64,000 bases of DNA from Deltaproteobacteria bacterium (GTDB taxonomy: Bacteria > Myxococcota > UBA727 > VGSZ01): assembly GCA_020850995.1 (NCBI GenBank), contig JADZDP010000024.1, positions 34,338 to 98,337 of the forward strand. Reading direction: 5' to 3'. The translations under genes were made by a program, and so were the position numbers. Below the pieces are notes generated by a model, which did no database searches, was not told the origin of the DNA, and saw only the letters and a list, made by a program, of their open reading frames with translations. Positions within the stretch are counted from its first letter, which is position 1; each line of letters starts with the position of its first letter. Positions 19,994 to 27,981 of the stretch are shown in pieces.

Positions 19994-20811
19994 GGCTTCC
20001 TCCCCGACGACGAGGAGGACGCGCCCGACACGGGGGTCATCAGCCAGGGCAAGCGCATGGCCGTGGCCGAGGCCGGCAGCTCGTCGTCGATGTCGACGCC
20101 GCGGGCGTCGCTCTCGCCGCGTCGCTCGAGCGCAGCGTCGGGGATCTCGCCGCGCAACAAGCGACCGTGACGCAAGCGGCGGCGATCGAGGGCGGGCGGC
20201 AGCGTGGCGAACCACAAGGGCCCGGGCGGCGCCGGGCGCGCGGGCGGCGCGAAGCTCACGTTGCTGGTCGCCACGCGCGCGCCGTCGATGAGCAAGGCGC
20301 CGGCGATGGCCAAGCGCTCGCCGGGAACCGTGAGGTACCAACCGCCGGCCGCCAGCTCCACGTCGAAGCGCAGGGCGGGCTCCTGGCCGAGCAGATCCTC
20401 GGCGCGCGGCGGCTCGCCCAAGAAGTCGCGCCAGCAAAGGTCGAGGCGGGCGCGACCGCCGCGATCGCGCAGCGCACGCACCACATCCCAGGTGCAGTAG
20501 AGCAGGCGCGGCTTGACCGCGATCAGGCGCAGAAAGGTGCGCTCAGCCTCGGGGAGCAGCAGCTTCGGCTCACGGAAGCGGGGCAGCGCGTGGGGGTCGT
20601 CGCCGTCGTCCAAGGGGGGCGGCGGCTCGGCGGCGCGCGCCAAGAACGCATGCGACGAGGGCGCGGGCCGCTCGCTCGACGAGGGCGCCGGCACCACCAG
20701 CCGCAGCTTCTGCAGCGCTTCCTTGAGGTCGTCTTCCCGCATGCGCTCGACCCCGCGCACGCCGTTCGCGCGCAGGAGCTTCAGGAGCTGGATGCGGCGC
20801 GGCAGCGTCAT
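19990..20811 (-). CDS. DUF4912-domain protein, partner of the GH57 enzyme
   Basis: A 273-residue cytoplasmic protein. Residues 1-40 form a short helical Rho-N/SAP-like module (LLKLLRANGVRGVERMREDDLKEAL in outline). A Pro/Ser linker precedes the DUF4912 core (about 95-235), with the typical LLPEAERTFLRLIAVKPRLLYCTWDV style opening and the strand GGWYLTVPGERLA. DUF4912 genes are recurrently found beside GH57/DUF1957 genes, consistent with the 4-bp GTGA overlap here, but a biochemical role is not established to my knowledge. The start at 20811 has GGGGA upstream. Confidence 0.8.
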   Translation of the reverse strand: MTLPRRIQLLKLLRANGVRGVERMREDDLKEALQKLRLVVPAPSSSERPAPSSHAFLARAAEPPPPLDDGDDPHALPRFREPKLLLPEAERTFLRLIAVKPRLLYCTWDVVRALRDRGGRARLDLCWRDFLGEPPRAEDLLGQEPALRFDVELAAGGWYLTVPGERLAIAGALLIDGARVATSNVSFAPPARPAPPGPLWFATLPPALDRRRLRHGRLLRGEIPDAALERRGESDARGVDIDDELPASATAMRLPWLMTPVSGASSSSSGRKP

Positions 20812-20854
20812 GGTGTCCCCGGTGCCTCCCCGGCGATCGGGAAGCGTCGCGGCC

Positions 20855-20883
20855 CGCATAGCCCGCCGCCGCCGCAACGCAAA
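20855..20883 (-). promoter_or_regulatory. Candidate sigma-70-type promoter of the DUF4912-GH57 operon
   Basis: On the minus strand TTTGCG (20883-20878) and TATGCG (20860-20855) are separated by exactly 17 nt and lie about 44 nt upstream of the DUF4912 start. The predicted 5' leader contains the GGGGA ribosome site. Confidence 0.4.
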
Positions 20884-20947
20884 GCGCCGAAACGCGCCGC
20901 ACGACGGTGCGAAACGCCCCGACGCGACCGACCGAACCGGCTTGTCT

Positions 20948-21967
20948 TCAGTCGTACGAGGTGACGTCGCTCGAGAACTCGAAGGTCTCGCCGTCCTCGT
21001 CGACGCAGGAGCCCGCCGAGGTGACGTGCGTGCCGTCGCGGTCGACGGCCTCTTCGGCCCCGCTCCACGAGCAGGCGAAGGTGCCGTTGGCGCCAATGAT
21101 CTCGAGGCTGGCGCTGGCCACGGCGTTTTGCGCATCGACGCGGTGGCCCTCGGCGGCCATGCGCACCGTGACGCTGTCTTGCCGCTCGCCGTTCTCGTCG
21201 ACGAAGGCGAGCAGGTCGAGCTGCCCCTGCGCGCTGTCTTCGGTCTCGGAGGCCTGGAAGCGCAAGCCGATGACGTTCGAGGTCTCCTCCTCGATGCCGT
21301 CGTCGAACAGGCCGCGCTCTTTGCGCACCAGGCGCTGGTCGAAGTCGGAGGTGAAGATGAGGTCGATGGAGGAATCGTCGGTGGCGCGGGTGCTCTCGAG
21401 CGCGATCAGGCCCTCGAAGGCGTCGACGGTGGTGTCGTCGTGCGAGGCCTGCCAGTTCTCGAACTGGATCGACATGGTGCTGCGGTCGAAGGCCGAGTCG
21501 ACCTCGTTCTTCAGCTTGAAGCGGATCTTGCCGCGGGCGTCCTCGTCACCCTCGTCGCCCACGCGCAACAGGCACGAGTCGATGACGATGTCGGCGTCGC
21601 ACTCGTCGCCGAGCTCGCAGCCATCGAAGGTGGCGATGCCGGCCACCAGGCCGCCCACGCAGAACACGTCGCCGGCGTCCTCGAGCACGCCGGCCTGCAG
21701 GCCCGGCATGGGGCGCACGGCGTTGCTGCCGCCGTCGCTCTGGTTGCCCTTGATGAGCTGGGCCAAGCCCTCGGCGCCGGTGGCGCGGTCGGCGCCGAAC
21801 AGATCGCGGGTCACGCGGCCCATGGTGTCGACGCTGACCTCGCCGGTGGGCGCGTCGAGCAGCTCGCGCACCCGATCGGGCGTCAGGCGCTGGCCGCAGC
21901 CGGCGCCCGCCGCGAGCAGGGCGGCGGTGGCGAGGAGGGGGAGCAGACCTAGGGTAGTGCGACGCAT
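20948..21967 (-). CDS. Lipoprotein of unknown function
   Basis: A 339-residue protein with an Arg-Arg-led signal peptide and a cysteine at the end of the hydrophobic stretch (LLAAGAGCGQ), a somewhat weak lipobox because the -3 residue is Gly. The mature protein is acidic, with Asp/Glu-rich strand-like repeats (DIVIDSCLLRVGDEGDED, SIDLIFTSDFDQRL, IGLRFQASETEDSAQG) and several conserved-looking cysteines. No domain is recognised; such proteins are common in Myxococcota outer membranes. GGAGAAAAG precedes the ATG at 21967. The structured element 21991-22151 lies directly upstream. Confidence 0.7.
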   Translation of the reverse strand: MRRTTLGLLPLLATAALLAAGAGCGQRLTPDRVRELLDAPTGEVSVDTMGRVTRDLFGADRATGAEGLAQLIKGNQSDGGSNAVRPMPGLQAGVLEDAGDVFCVGGLVAGIATFDGCELGDECDADIVIDSCLLRVGDEGDEDARGKIRFKLKNEVDSAFDRSTMSIQFENWQASHDDTTVDAFEGLIALESTRATDDSSIDLIFTSDFDQRLVRKERGLFDDGIEEETSNVIGLRFQASETEDSAQGQLDLLAFVDENGERQDSVTVRMAAEGHRVDAQNAVASASLEIIGANGTFACSWSGAEEAVDRDGTHVTSAGSCVDEDGETFEFSSDVTSYD

Positions 21968-21990
21968 GCTTTTCTCCGCGGTGCGGGCCA

Positions 21991-22151
21991 AGGCTCAGAG
22001 GTCACGTGAATCGACAGCGTATCGCGAAGGGACTTGCCAGGAGCTCAAGGAGCGGCGGAGGGCCAGCCCGTTCGGCTGGACCGAGCACGCGACGCTGCGT
22101 TCGTGGCAAGGAGCGAGCGAGACGCGTCGCATTCACGTGACCTCTGGGCCT
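21991..22151. repeat. Long inverted repeat enclosing structured element copy 1
   Basis: The arms at 21991-22011 and 22131-22151 are complementary over 21 positions with one G:T pair. The inner 16 bp (CAGAGGTCACGTGAAT against its exact complement) are perfect. They enclose 119 nt containing copy 1 of the structured repeat. The whole sits between the divergent starts of the lipoprotein (21967) and the HAD phosphatase (22198). Transcribed, it would fold into a long multi-stem hairpin; as DNA it could form a cruciform. Confidence 0.8.
22029..22112 (+). repeat. Structured intergenic repeat, copy 1
   Basis: An 84-nt unit opening GGGACTTGCCAGGAGCTCAA and closing CGTGGCAAGGA. CTTGCCA (22033-22039) pairs with TGGCAAG (22104-22110). 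A central hairpin CCAGCC/GGCTGG (22063-22068 and 22074-22079) lies between them. A second copy with the same ends, nearly the same length and a different but still paired central stem is at 63908-63992. It may be a REP/MITE-like element or a conserved RNA. Confidence 0.75.
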
Positions 22152-22197
22152 CGGGTGTAGCCGACCGCCGGCAACTCTGCCACGTTGGCGGCCCGCC

Positions 22198-23025
22198 ATG
22201 GACGAGCTGCCCTTGTTTGGCGACAGCGCCCCAGATCTGCGTGCCCGCGCCCGCATCCTCGCCTTCGACGTGGACGACACGCTGACCTGGCGCGGCCAGC
22301 TGCCGGAGGCGGCGGCGCGCGCACTCTACGCGGCCGAGGCCGCTGGGCTCACCTTGATCGCGGTCACGGGGCGCTCCTACTCGTGGGCCGAGATGCTCTT
22401 GCGCTTGTTCCCGCTGGCCGCCGCCGTGGCCGAGACCGGTGCGGTGGCCTTGGTGCGCCGCGGCGCCACCCTCGAGCTTCTCCACCACGAGCCCGACCCT
22501 GCGGTGCGCGCCGAGACCGCCGCGCGCCGCGATCGCGCCGCCGCCCGCGCCCTGGCCGAGGTGAGCGCCGCGCGCCTGGCCATCGACAACCCCGGGCGCC
22601 TCTACGACGTGGCCTTCGACCTGGTCGAGAGCGGCCCCCCGGTGTCCTCCGCCGACGCCGCGCGCATCCGCGCCGTGCTCGAGGGCGAGGGCCTGGTGAC
22701 GGCGCAGTCGAGCGTGCACGTGAACGCCTGGTGCCTCGGGCCCCATGGCCCCTTCGACAAGGCGAGCATGTTCGAGCGCGTGCTCGTCGACGTCACCGGC
22801 GCGGGGCTGGCGGCGCAGGCCGACCAGGTCTGCTACCTCGGCGACTCCACCAACGACGGCGCCATGTTCGCGCGCGCCCGCCTCTCGGTGGGCGTGGCCA
22901 ACGTGCGCCCACACCTGGCCGCGCTCGCCGCTGCCGGACAAGCGCCGCGCTACCTGGTGGCGGGCCAGGGCGGCCACGGCTTCGCCGAGGCGGTGGACGC
23001 GCTGCTCGCGGTGCGGCCCGGCTGA
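22198..23025 (+). CDS. HAD-superfamily phosphatase, Cof/IIB-like
   Basis: A 275-residue cytoplasmic HAD hydrolase. Motif I is FDVDDTLTW (nucleophile and acid/base Asp), motif II the Thr in VTGRSYSW, motif III a Lys in DKASMFERVL, and motif IV GDSTNDGAMF. The cap between motifs II and III contains GRLYDVAFDL, fitting the type II cap of sugar-phosphate or phosphoglycolate-like phosphatases. The substrate is unknown. The ATG at 22198 has no clear Shine-Dalgarno sequence and lies 46 bp beyond the long inverted repeat, which may form part of its leader or promoter region. Confidence 0.85.
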   Translation: MDELPLFGDSAPDLRARARILAFDVDDTLTWRGQLPEAAARALYAAEAAGLTLIAVTGRSYSWAEMLLRLFPLAAAVAETGAVALVRRGATLELLHHEPDPAVRAETAARRDRAAARALAEVSAARLAIDNPGRLYDVAFDLVESGPPVSSADAARIRAVLEGEGLVTAQSSVHVNAWCLGPHGPFDKASMFERVLVDVTGAGLAAQADQVCYLGDSTNDGAMFARARLSVGVANVRPHLAALAAAGQAPRYLVAGQGGHGFAEAVDALLAVRPG

Positions 23026-23038
23026 TCCAGATCGCCGA

Positions 23039-23851
23039 TCAAATCCCGAAGTCGAACACGCCCGAGATGGTGATGGCCGGCGCGAAGAACATGGCTGCCG
23101 GCGCGCGACCGTCCTCGCACGCGGTGTCGACGTCGGAGGCCTCCACCTCGGCGGCGGGCAGGGTCTCGCCCGCGTAGCGGTCGACGTCGACGCGCTGGCC
23201 CGCGTAGAAGCCGTAGCCCTGCTCGCCCTCGGTGCAAAAGCCCGTGCGCTCGCCGAAGTTGGCGAAGCGGAAGGGCTCGTAGCCTGGGTGGCGGAAGGGG
23301 AAGTCGAGGCCGATGGCGAAGTTGGGCGTGATGTACGCCTTCACGTCGAAGCCCCACTGAAAGTAGCTGCCTTGGTAGGCGTAGTCCTCGCCCACGATGG
23401 TGTAGCCGCCGCCCATGGAGAAGCCGAGGTCGAAGGGGCGATCTCGCCAGGTCACGTCCTTGACGCCGTCGGGGCCGAGGGCGGGCAGCTTGACGTCGTC
23501 GGGCAGGATGTAGCTCAAGACCTCGAGGGGCGTGACGCGCACGACGCCACCCACGTAGCCGGCGCCGCCCGGGTCGCCGCCCGCCTCGGGCCAGCCCCAC
23601 CAGTGGCCGGTGAGGTGCGCCTCGGCGCCGGCCCAGCCGAACAAGCTGAAGCCGGCCTTGAGCGCGGGCACGAAGGTCGCCACCGGGTAGTCCGACGCCT
23701 CGTCGGCGTCCTCCTCGATGATGACCTCTTCGGTGTTGTAGAAGCCCCACGAGGGCGCGAGCTCGAGGTAGAGGCCGCCGTGGCGCGCCCGCGCCGTCGT
23801 CGAGCAGAGCGCGAGCACGGCGAGCGGAACCATCACGAGGACGACGCGCAT
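23039..23851 (-). CDS. Putative outer-membrane protein
   Basis: A 270-residue exported protein with a signal peptide (MRVVLVMVPLAVLALCSTTARA). The body has alternating aromatic strands typical of small barrels (GGLYLELAPSWGFYNTEEV, ALKAGFSLFGWAGAEAHLTG, DLGFSMGGGYTIVGEDY, FQWGFDVKAYITPNFAIGLDFPF) and ends AITISGVFDFGI. Two cysteines in an extracellular-loop-like segment and one near the end may pair. The start at 23851 is supported by a strong GGAGGTGG just upstream. The function is unknown; it converges with the HAD phosphatase gene. Confidence 0.7.
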   Translation of the reverse strand: MRVVLVMVPLAVLALCSTTARARHGGLYLELAPSWGFYNTEEVIIEEDADEASDYPVATFVPALKAGFSLFGWAGAEAHLTGHWWGWPEAGGDPGGAGYVGGVVRVTPLEVLSYILPDDVKLPALGPDGVKDVTWRDRPFDLGFSMGGGYTIVGEDYAYQGSYFQWGFDVKAYITPNFAIGLDFPFRHPGYEPFRFANFGERTGFCTEGEQGYGFYAGQRVDVDRYAGETLPAAEVEASDVDTACEDGRAPAAMFFAPAITISGVFDFGI

Positions 23852-23939
23852 GCCACCTCCGGCCGGCGCGTGCCGGCGGGCGTGTGGGTTGTGCACGAGG
23901 GGGCGCCTTCTGGGAAGGCCGGTTGGAGGCCCTTCGCCG

Positions 23940-24569
23940 TCAGCGCCGCGGCGAGGGCACCATGGGCAGCGCGGGCTCCGCCAGCTCGAGCGAAAGCGCC
24001 TCGCGCAGCACCTCGTCGAGGATGAGGGCCGTCAGGCCCCAGATCGGGTGTGGCCCGGCAGCGAAGTAGGGCGCGCGCAAGTCGCCGAGCATCTGGGTGG
24101 CGCGCTTGGTCGGGTCGATGAGCTCCTCGAGCGTGAGCGCGAAGGCCTCTTGCACCTCGCCCGCCAGAGGCCGCAGCCGCGCCGGGTCGAGCGCGCCCAC
24201 GAAGCCAAGCACGGGCGTGACGCGCAGGCCGGTGATCGACATCATGTCGTGGAAGGGCCCGAGCACCTCGACGTGCTCGGGCGCGAGCCCCAGCTCCTCG
24301 TGCAGCTCGCGCAGCGCGCACGCCACCTCGTCTTTGTCGTCGGGCTCCATGTGGCCGCCGGGGAAGCTCACCTGGCCCTTGTGGGTTCCCACGGTGTCGG
24401 TGCGCTTGGTGAACAAGAGCGCGGGCGCCTCGCCCTTGAGGCCGAAGGGCACCAGCACGGCGGCGCGCGGCACGTCGTCGGGCAGGCGTCGTCGATCGAG
24501 CTCGGCGAGCCGCGCGCGCACGCGCGCACGCCCGGCGCTATCGAGTGGACGGTGAGGGATCGACGTCAT
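23940..24569 (-). CDS. Nudix hydrolase, probable coenzyme A diphosphatase (NudL/NUDT7-like)
   Basis: A 209-residue protein matching the CoA-pyrophosphatase subgroup. The UPF0035-type signature (TKRTDTVGTHKGQVSFPGG) leads directly into the Nudix box (GGHMEPDDKDEVACALRE then LHEELGL). The C-terminal part has PIWGLTALIL, seen in this subgroup. It should hydrolyse CoA or acyl-CoA to 4'-phosphopantetheine and 3',5'-ADP. The ATG at 24569 is preferred to 24584 because homology starts shortly after it. The gene is divergent from uppP. Confidence 0.85.
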   Translation of the reverse strand: MTSIPHRPLDSAGRARVRARLAELDRRRLPDDVPRAAVLVPFGLKGEAPALLFTKRTDTVGTHKGQVSFPGGHMEPDDKDEVACALRELHEELGLAPEHVEVLGPFHDMMSITGLRVTPVLGFVGALDPARLRPLAGEVQEAFALTLEELIDPTKRATQMLGDLRAPYFAAGPHPIWGLTALILDEVLREALSLELAEPALPMVPSPRR

Positions 24570-24619
24570 CGCCGGCCCATGCAAGCGTCTCGCGCTCTGG
24601 CGCGCAAGGAGAATCTCGC

Positions 24620-25438
24620 GTGGATGCGTGGCAAGCAGTGGTGTACGGCGTCATCCAGGGCGCCACCGAGTACCTGCCGGTGTCGTCGAGCGCGCACCTC
24701 GCGCTCGCGCCCTTCCTGCTCGGCTGGGACAAGCCCTCGCTGGCCTTCGACATCCTGGTGCAGCTCGGCACCCTCGGCGCGGTCATGGTCTACCTGCGCG
24801 ACGACGTCGTGAAGATCGCGCGCGCCATGGTGGCCGGCATCATCGCGCGTCGCCCCTTCGACGATCCCTGGGCGAAGAAGGGTTGGCTCATCAGCGTCGC
24901 CACCATCCCCGCGGTGGTGTTTGGCCTCGCCATCAAGGACTTCGTCGAGGAGGCGCTCGGCGATCCCCAAGAGGTGCTCTTGGAGCTGCTGCTCACGGGC
25001 CTGCTGCTCTTGGGCGCAGAGCTGCTCGCTCGACGTCGCGCCGGCCAACCCGGGCGCCCCATCACCACGGCGCGCGCCACGCTGATCGGTGTCGCACAGG
25101 CGCTCGCCATCCTGCCCGGCGTGTCGCGCTCGGGGGCCACCATCGCGGGCGCCCTCGCCGTGGGCGTCGAGCGCGAGGAGGCGGGGCGCTTCTCCTTCTT
25201 GCTGTCGATCCCGGTGATGCTCGGCGCCGGCGTGCTCGGCGTGAAAGATCTCGCCGAACAGCCTGGCCTCTGGGAGCGCGAAGGAGCCGGAATTCTGATT
25301 TCGTTTGTCACCTCGGCGCTGGTGGGCTTCGTCGTGATCCGCTGGTTTCTCGGCTACATCCGTCGACACAGCATGTACGGCTTCGCCGCCTACTGCATAG
25401 CGGTGTCGCTCTTCGGGCTACTTGCGACGAGGCTGTGA
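24620..25438 (+). CDS. uppP: Undecaprenyl-diphosphatase (BacA/UppP)
   Basis: A 272-residue polytopic inner-membrane enzyme that recycles undecaprenyl diphosphate to the monophosphate carrier for peptidoglycan synthesis; loss or overproduction affects bacitracin tolerance in other species. Both catalytic motifs are intact: QGATEYLPVSSSAH at residues 12-25 and PGVSRSGATI around 172-181. About eight hydrophobic segments are visible. The GTG at 24620 is chosen because AAGGAG (24606-24611) is 8 nt upstream and the resulting N-terminus (MDAWQAVVYG) matches the family. Further in-frame codons upstream encode low-complexity sequence. Confidence 0.96.
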   Translation: MDAWQAVVYGVIQGATEYLPVSSSAHLALAPFLLGWDKPSLAFDILVQLGTLGAVMVYLRDDVVKIARAMVAGIIARRPFDDPWAKKGWLISVATIPAVVFGLAIKDFVEEALGDPQEVLLELLLTGLLLLGAELLARRRAGQPGRPITTARATLIGVAQALAILPGVSRSGATIAGALAVGVEREEAGRFSFLLSIPVMLGAGVLGVKDLAEQPGLWEREGAGILISFVTSALVGFVVIRWFLGYIRRHSMYGFAAYCIAVSLFGLLATRL

Positions 25439-25506
25439 CAATCGGTCGCTGCGTGCCAAGCTAGCGTGAGTGCCTACCGACCGATGGCTTCTCGCCCGGA
25501 GTGCCC

Positions 25507-26160
25507 ATGAGCGGAGTGTTGCCGATGAACGCAGATCTTCCACGTCGCCCGGGGCGCCCCGCGCGCCCGGTTACGCGCGAGCACCTGCTCAAGGTGGCCC
25601 GTGAGGCGTTCTCGCAGCTCGGCTACGCCGGCGCGTCCATGGGCGACATCGCGGGTCGCGCGGGCATCCGCAAGTCGTCGCTGTTCCACCACTTCGCCAC
25701 CAAGGACGACCTCTATCGGGAGGCGCTCTCGTCGGTGGTCGTGGACCTCGGCGTCATCGTCGGCGAGGCGCTCAACGGCGAGGGCGCCTACCTCGAGCGC
25801 CTGGACCGCAGTATCCTCGCGACGCAGCGCTACTTCGGCGCGCACCCCGTGGCGGCGCGCCTGCTCATGCGCGAGTTCGTCGATGGCGGCGCCGCGCTCA
25901 CCGCCGCCGGTGACGTGGTCATCGCGGTGCTCGAGAACACGGTGGCCATCCTCGAGACGGGCATGAGCCAAGGGGTGCTGCCGAAGACCGACGCGCGGCA
26001 GCTCGCCATCTCCGTGCTCGGCGTGCAGTTCCAGTTCTACTCGATCCCCGAGGTGTCGGCCCGCCTGGTGAGCGCCGACGTGTTCGCGCCCGAGGCCATC
26101 GAGCGACGGGCGCTTGCGGTGGTCGAGCACCTGCATCGCTTGCTCGGCGTGAAGAGCTGA
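25507..26160 (+). CDS. TetR/AcrR-family transcriptional regulator
   Basis: A 217-residue regulator. The N-terminal HTH domain is clear (REAFSQLGYAGASMGDIAGR then AGIRKSSLFHHFATKDDLY, about residues 28-68). The helical ligand-binding C-terminal domain follows, with no recognised ligand motif (ERLDRSILATQRYFGAHPVAARLLMREF). A preceding basic arm (RRPGRPARPVTRE) may contact DNA. GTG 25501 and ATG 25525 are alternatives; ATG 25507 has GGAG 5 nt upstream. A TAGCGT box (25462-25467) could be its -10, leaving a leader of about 33 nt. No obvious target efflux gene is adjacent apart from uppP upstream. Confidence 0.88.
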   Translation: MSGVLPMNADLPRRPGRPARPVTREHLLKVAREAFSQLGYAGASMGDIAGRAGIRKSSLFHHFATKDDLYREALSSVVVDLGVIVGEALNGEGAYLERLDRSILATQRYFGAHPVAARLLMREFVDGGAALTAAGDVVIAVLENTVAILETGMSQGVLPKTDARQLAISVLGVQFQFYSIPEVSARLVSADVFAPEAIERRALAVVEHLHRLLGVKS

Positions 26161-26263
26161 GCGCGAGCGGCGCCCAAGCGTATCGACCAGGTCGATGTCC
26201 GTCGTCGCGCGCGGCGTGATCGCGTTCGTGCAATTTGCGCCGTCTTCGCAGTAGGACGGAGCC

Positions 26264-27310
26264 ATGGGCGTGGCGCTGAGTCTGTTGGCCACCGTGGCGG
26301 CGCTGGCTGACGCCGATCGCGTGCAGCTGAGCGTAGAGCGCGCCGCCCTTGCATCGAGCTGCCCAGACCATCGGGCGCTGGCAGCGCAGGTGCGCCAGCG
26401 CCTCGGCAGCGAACCGTTCGTGATGGACGCGGCCGGCGCGCACCGGCGCGTGGACGTGCTCATGTTCGCGTCGCCCCGCGCCGATGACGAGCTCGTGGTG
26501 CGCGTGCGGCTCACCGACGCCGCGGGCCTGCAGCTCGGGCAGCGCGAGCTGCGCGGCGCGCTCGACTGCGCCACGCTGAGCGAGGAGCTGACGCTGGCCG
26601 TGGCCATCGCCATCGACCCGCTCCTGCTCTTGCGTCCCCCGGCCCGTGACGCCGGCGAGGACGGCGCCGAGGTATCGCAGCTACCAGCGCCAGAGCAGCA
26701 AGCGGCGCCTGCCGACCAAGGGGAGTACTCCCCGCCGCCGAGGCATCCCATGCCGCACTCCCCGTCGGCGCGCGCGGAACGGGGGCTCGGTGCGCAGGCC
26801 ACAGCCTGGTCGGTGCACGCAGCGCTCCTCGGCAGCAGCGGCCTGACCGCGCCCCTGGCGCCGGGCCTGCGCGCCGGCGTGGGCGTGGACCACCGCGCCC
26901 TGTTCGCGGCCCTCGACGTGCGTGCGGCGGCGCCGGCGCGCTGGGTCTTTGGCGATCTCGCCGGCAGCGTCGATGCCCGTACGCTGACCCTGCAGGCGGC
27001 CGCCGGGGGCGTGCTGAGCGGCTACGCGGCGCGCCTGCGCGGCGCGCTGGTCTGCGAAGGTGGGGCGCTCGTGGCGACGGGGGTGCGGCTGGCGGAGGTG
27101 CGGGAGGCCGTGGCCCCGTGGGTGGCCATGGGGGCGCGCGGGGGGCTCGAGATCGAGTTGACGCGTGGCGTCGCTCTGACCGTGGACCTGGAGGCCGTGG
27201 CCCCGCTCTTGCGGCCCCGCTACGTCGATGGCCGTACCGGCGAGCTCATCGACGCGGGACGCCCCGTGGTCTGGAGCGGGGGCTTGGGCGTGGCGCTCGC
27301 GCCCTGGTGA
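26264..27310 (+). CDS. Secreted protein of unknown function, upstream of an ECF sigma gene
   Basis: A 348-residue protein. The N-terminus is a short weak signal (MGVALSLLATVAALADA). Residues about 25-125 form a domain of the kind I associate with myxobacterial sigma-linked proteins (SCPDHRALAAQVRQRLG ... DELVVRVRLTDAAGLQLGQRELRG ... LTLAVAIAIDP). A Pro/Ala/Glu linker (about 126-180) leads to a Gly/Ala-rich strand region likely to be a small barrel or periplasmic domain. It lies directly upstream of the ECF sigma gene (36-bp gap), so it may be a membrane or envelope component of the same regulon. A TAGGAC box 6 nt before the ATG is a weak leaderless-promoter candidate. Confidence 0.65.
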   Translation: MGVALSLLATVAALADADRVQLSVERAALASSCPDHRALAAQVRQRLGSEPFVMDAAGAHRRVDVLMFASPRADDELVVRVRLTDAAGLQLGQRELRGALDCATLSEELTLAVAIAIDPLLLLRPPARDAGEDGAEVSQLPAPEQQAAPADQGEYSPPPRHPMPHSPSARAERGLGAQATAWSVHAALLGSSGLTAPLAPGLRAGVGVDHRALFAALDVRAAAPARWVFGDLAGSVDARTLTLQAAAGGVLSGYAARLRGALVCEGGALVATGVRLAEVREAVAPWVAMGARGGLEIELTRGVALTVDLEAVAPLLRPRYVDGRTGELIDAGRPVVWSGGLGVALAPW

Positions 27311-27345
27311 CGAAGTGGCGATGATGGGCTCCCTGCGGGGGTGCG

Positions 27346-27981
27346 GTGACGGATCCGGGGCGCGCGGCCCAAACTGGTGGCGTGGACGGCAGCGCGAGCA
27401 CCGCGGTGGCGCAGAGCTGGGGCACGACCTCGACCCAGGCGCGCGCGCGCCTGGCCTTCGAGGCGCTCTACCGTGAGCACTTCAGCTACGTCTGGCGCAC
27501 GCTCTTGCGCTTGGGCGCGCGCGAGGCCGACGCCCCAGATCTGGCCCACGACGTGTTCGTGGTGGTGCACCGCAAGCTGGCGAGCTTCGATGCGAGCCGC
27601 CCCGTCAAGCCCTGGCTGTTCGGCATCGCCTTTCGGGTGGCGCTCGATCACCGGCGCAAGGCATCGACCACGCGCGAGCTGCCCGACGCTGAGCGAGCCG
27701 AGCGCGCGGTCTCGACCACGCCGAGCCCCGAGCAGGCGCTCGACGCCCGCGTGGCCCACGAGCGCGTCACGCGCGCCTTGGCCGAGGTCGACCTCGAGCA
27801 GCGCGCGGTGTTCGTGCTGCACGAGCTCGAGGGCATGTCGATGCCCGAGATCGCGGCCGTCATCGACGCGCCGCTCAACACCCTCTACTCGCGCCTGCGC
27901 CTGGCGCGCGCGGCCTTCCTGCGCGCGCTCAGCGCGGATCGCGATGGTCGTGGGGCCACCCCCAAACGAGGCACGCCATGA
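27346..27981 (+). CDS. ECF-type RNA polymerase sigma factor
   Basis: A 211-residue sigma-70 factor of the ECF class. Region 2 (about 38-110) has FEALYREHFSYVWRTLLRLG, DLAHDVFVVVHRKL and the KPWLFGIAFRVALDHRR promoter-melting block. Region 4 (about 140-200) has ALAEVDLEQRAVFVLHELEG and the HTH MSMPEIAAVIDAPLNTLYSR. The GTG at 27346 gives a 35-residue non-conserved lead, so a start further in (GTG near 27382) is possible. The stop overlaps the next gene as ATGA, coupling it to a putative anti-sigma/TPR membrane protein. Confidence 0.93.
   Translation: MTDPGRAAQTGGVDGSASTAVAQSWGTTSTQARARLAFEALYREHFSYVWRTLLRLGAREADAPDLAHDVFVVVHRKLASFDASRPVKPWLFGIAFRVALDHRRKASTTRELPDAERAERAVSTTPSPEQALDARVAHERVTRALAEVDLEQRAVFVLHELEGMSMPEIAAVIDAPLNTLYSRLRLARAAFLRALSADRDGRGATPKRGTP

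Noticed and set aside
20500..20811. The 5' extension of the DUF4912 frame to 21135
   Set aside because: The extension is Arg/Ser/Pro low complexity, overlaps the upstream lipoprotein gene and precedes the GGGGA-supported ATG at 20811.
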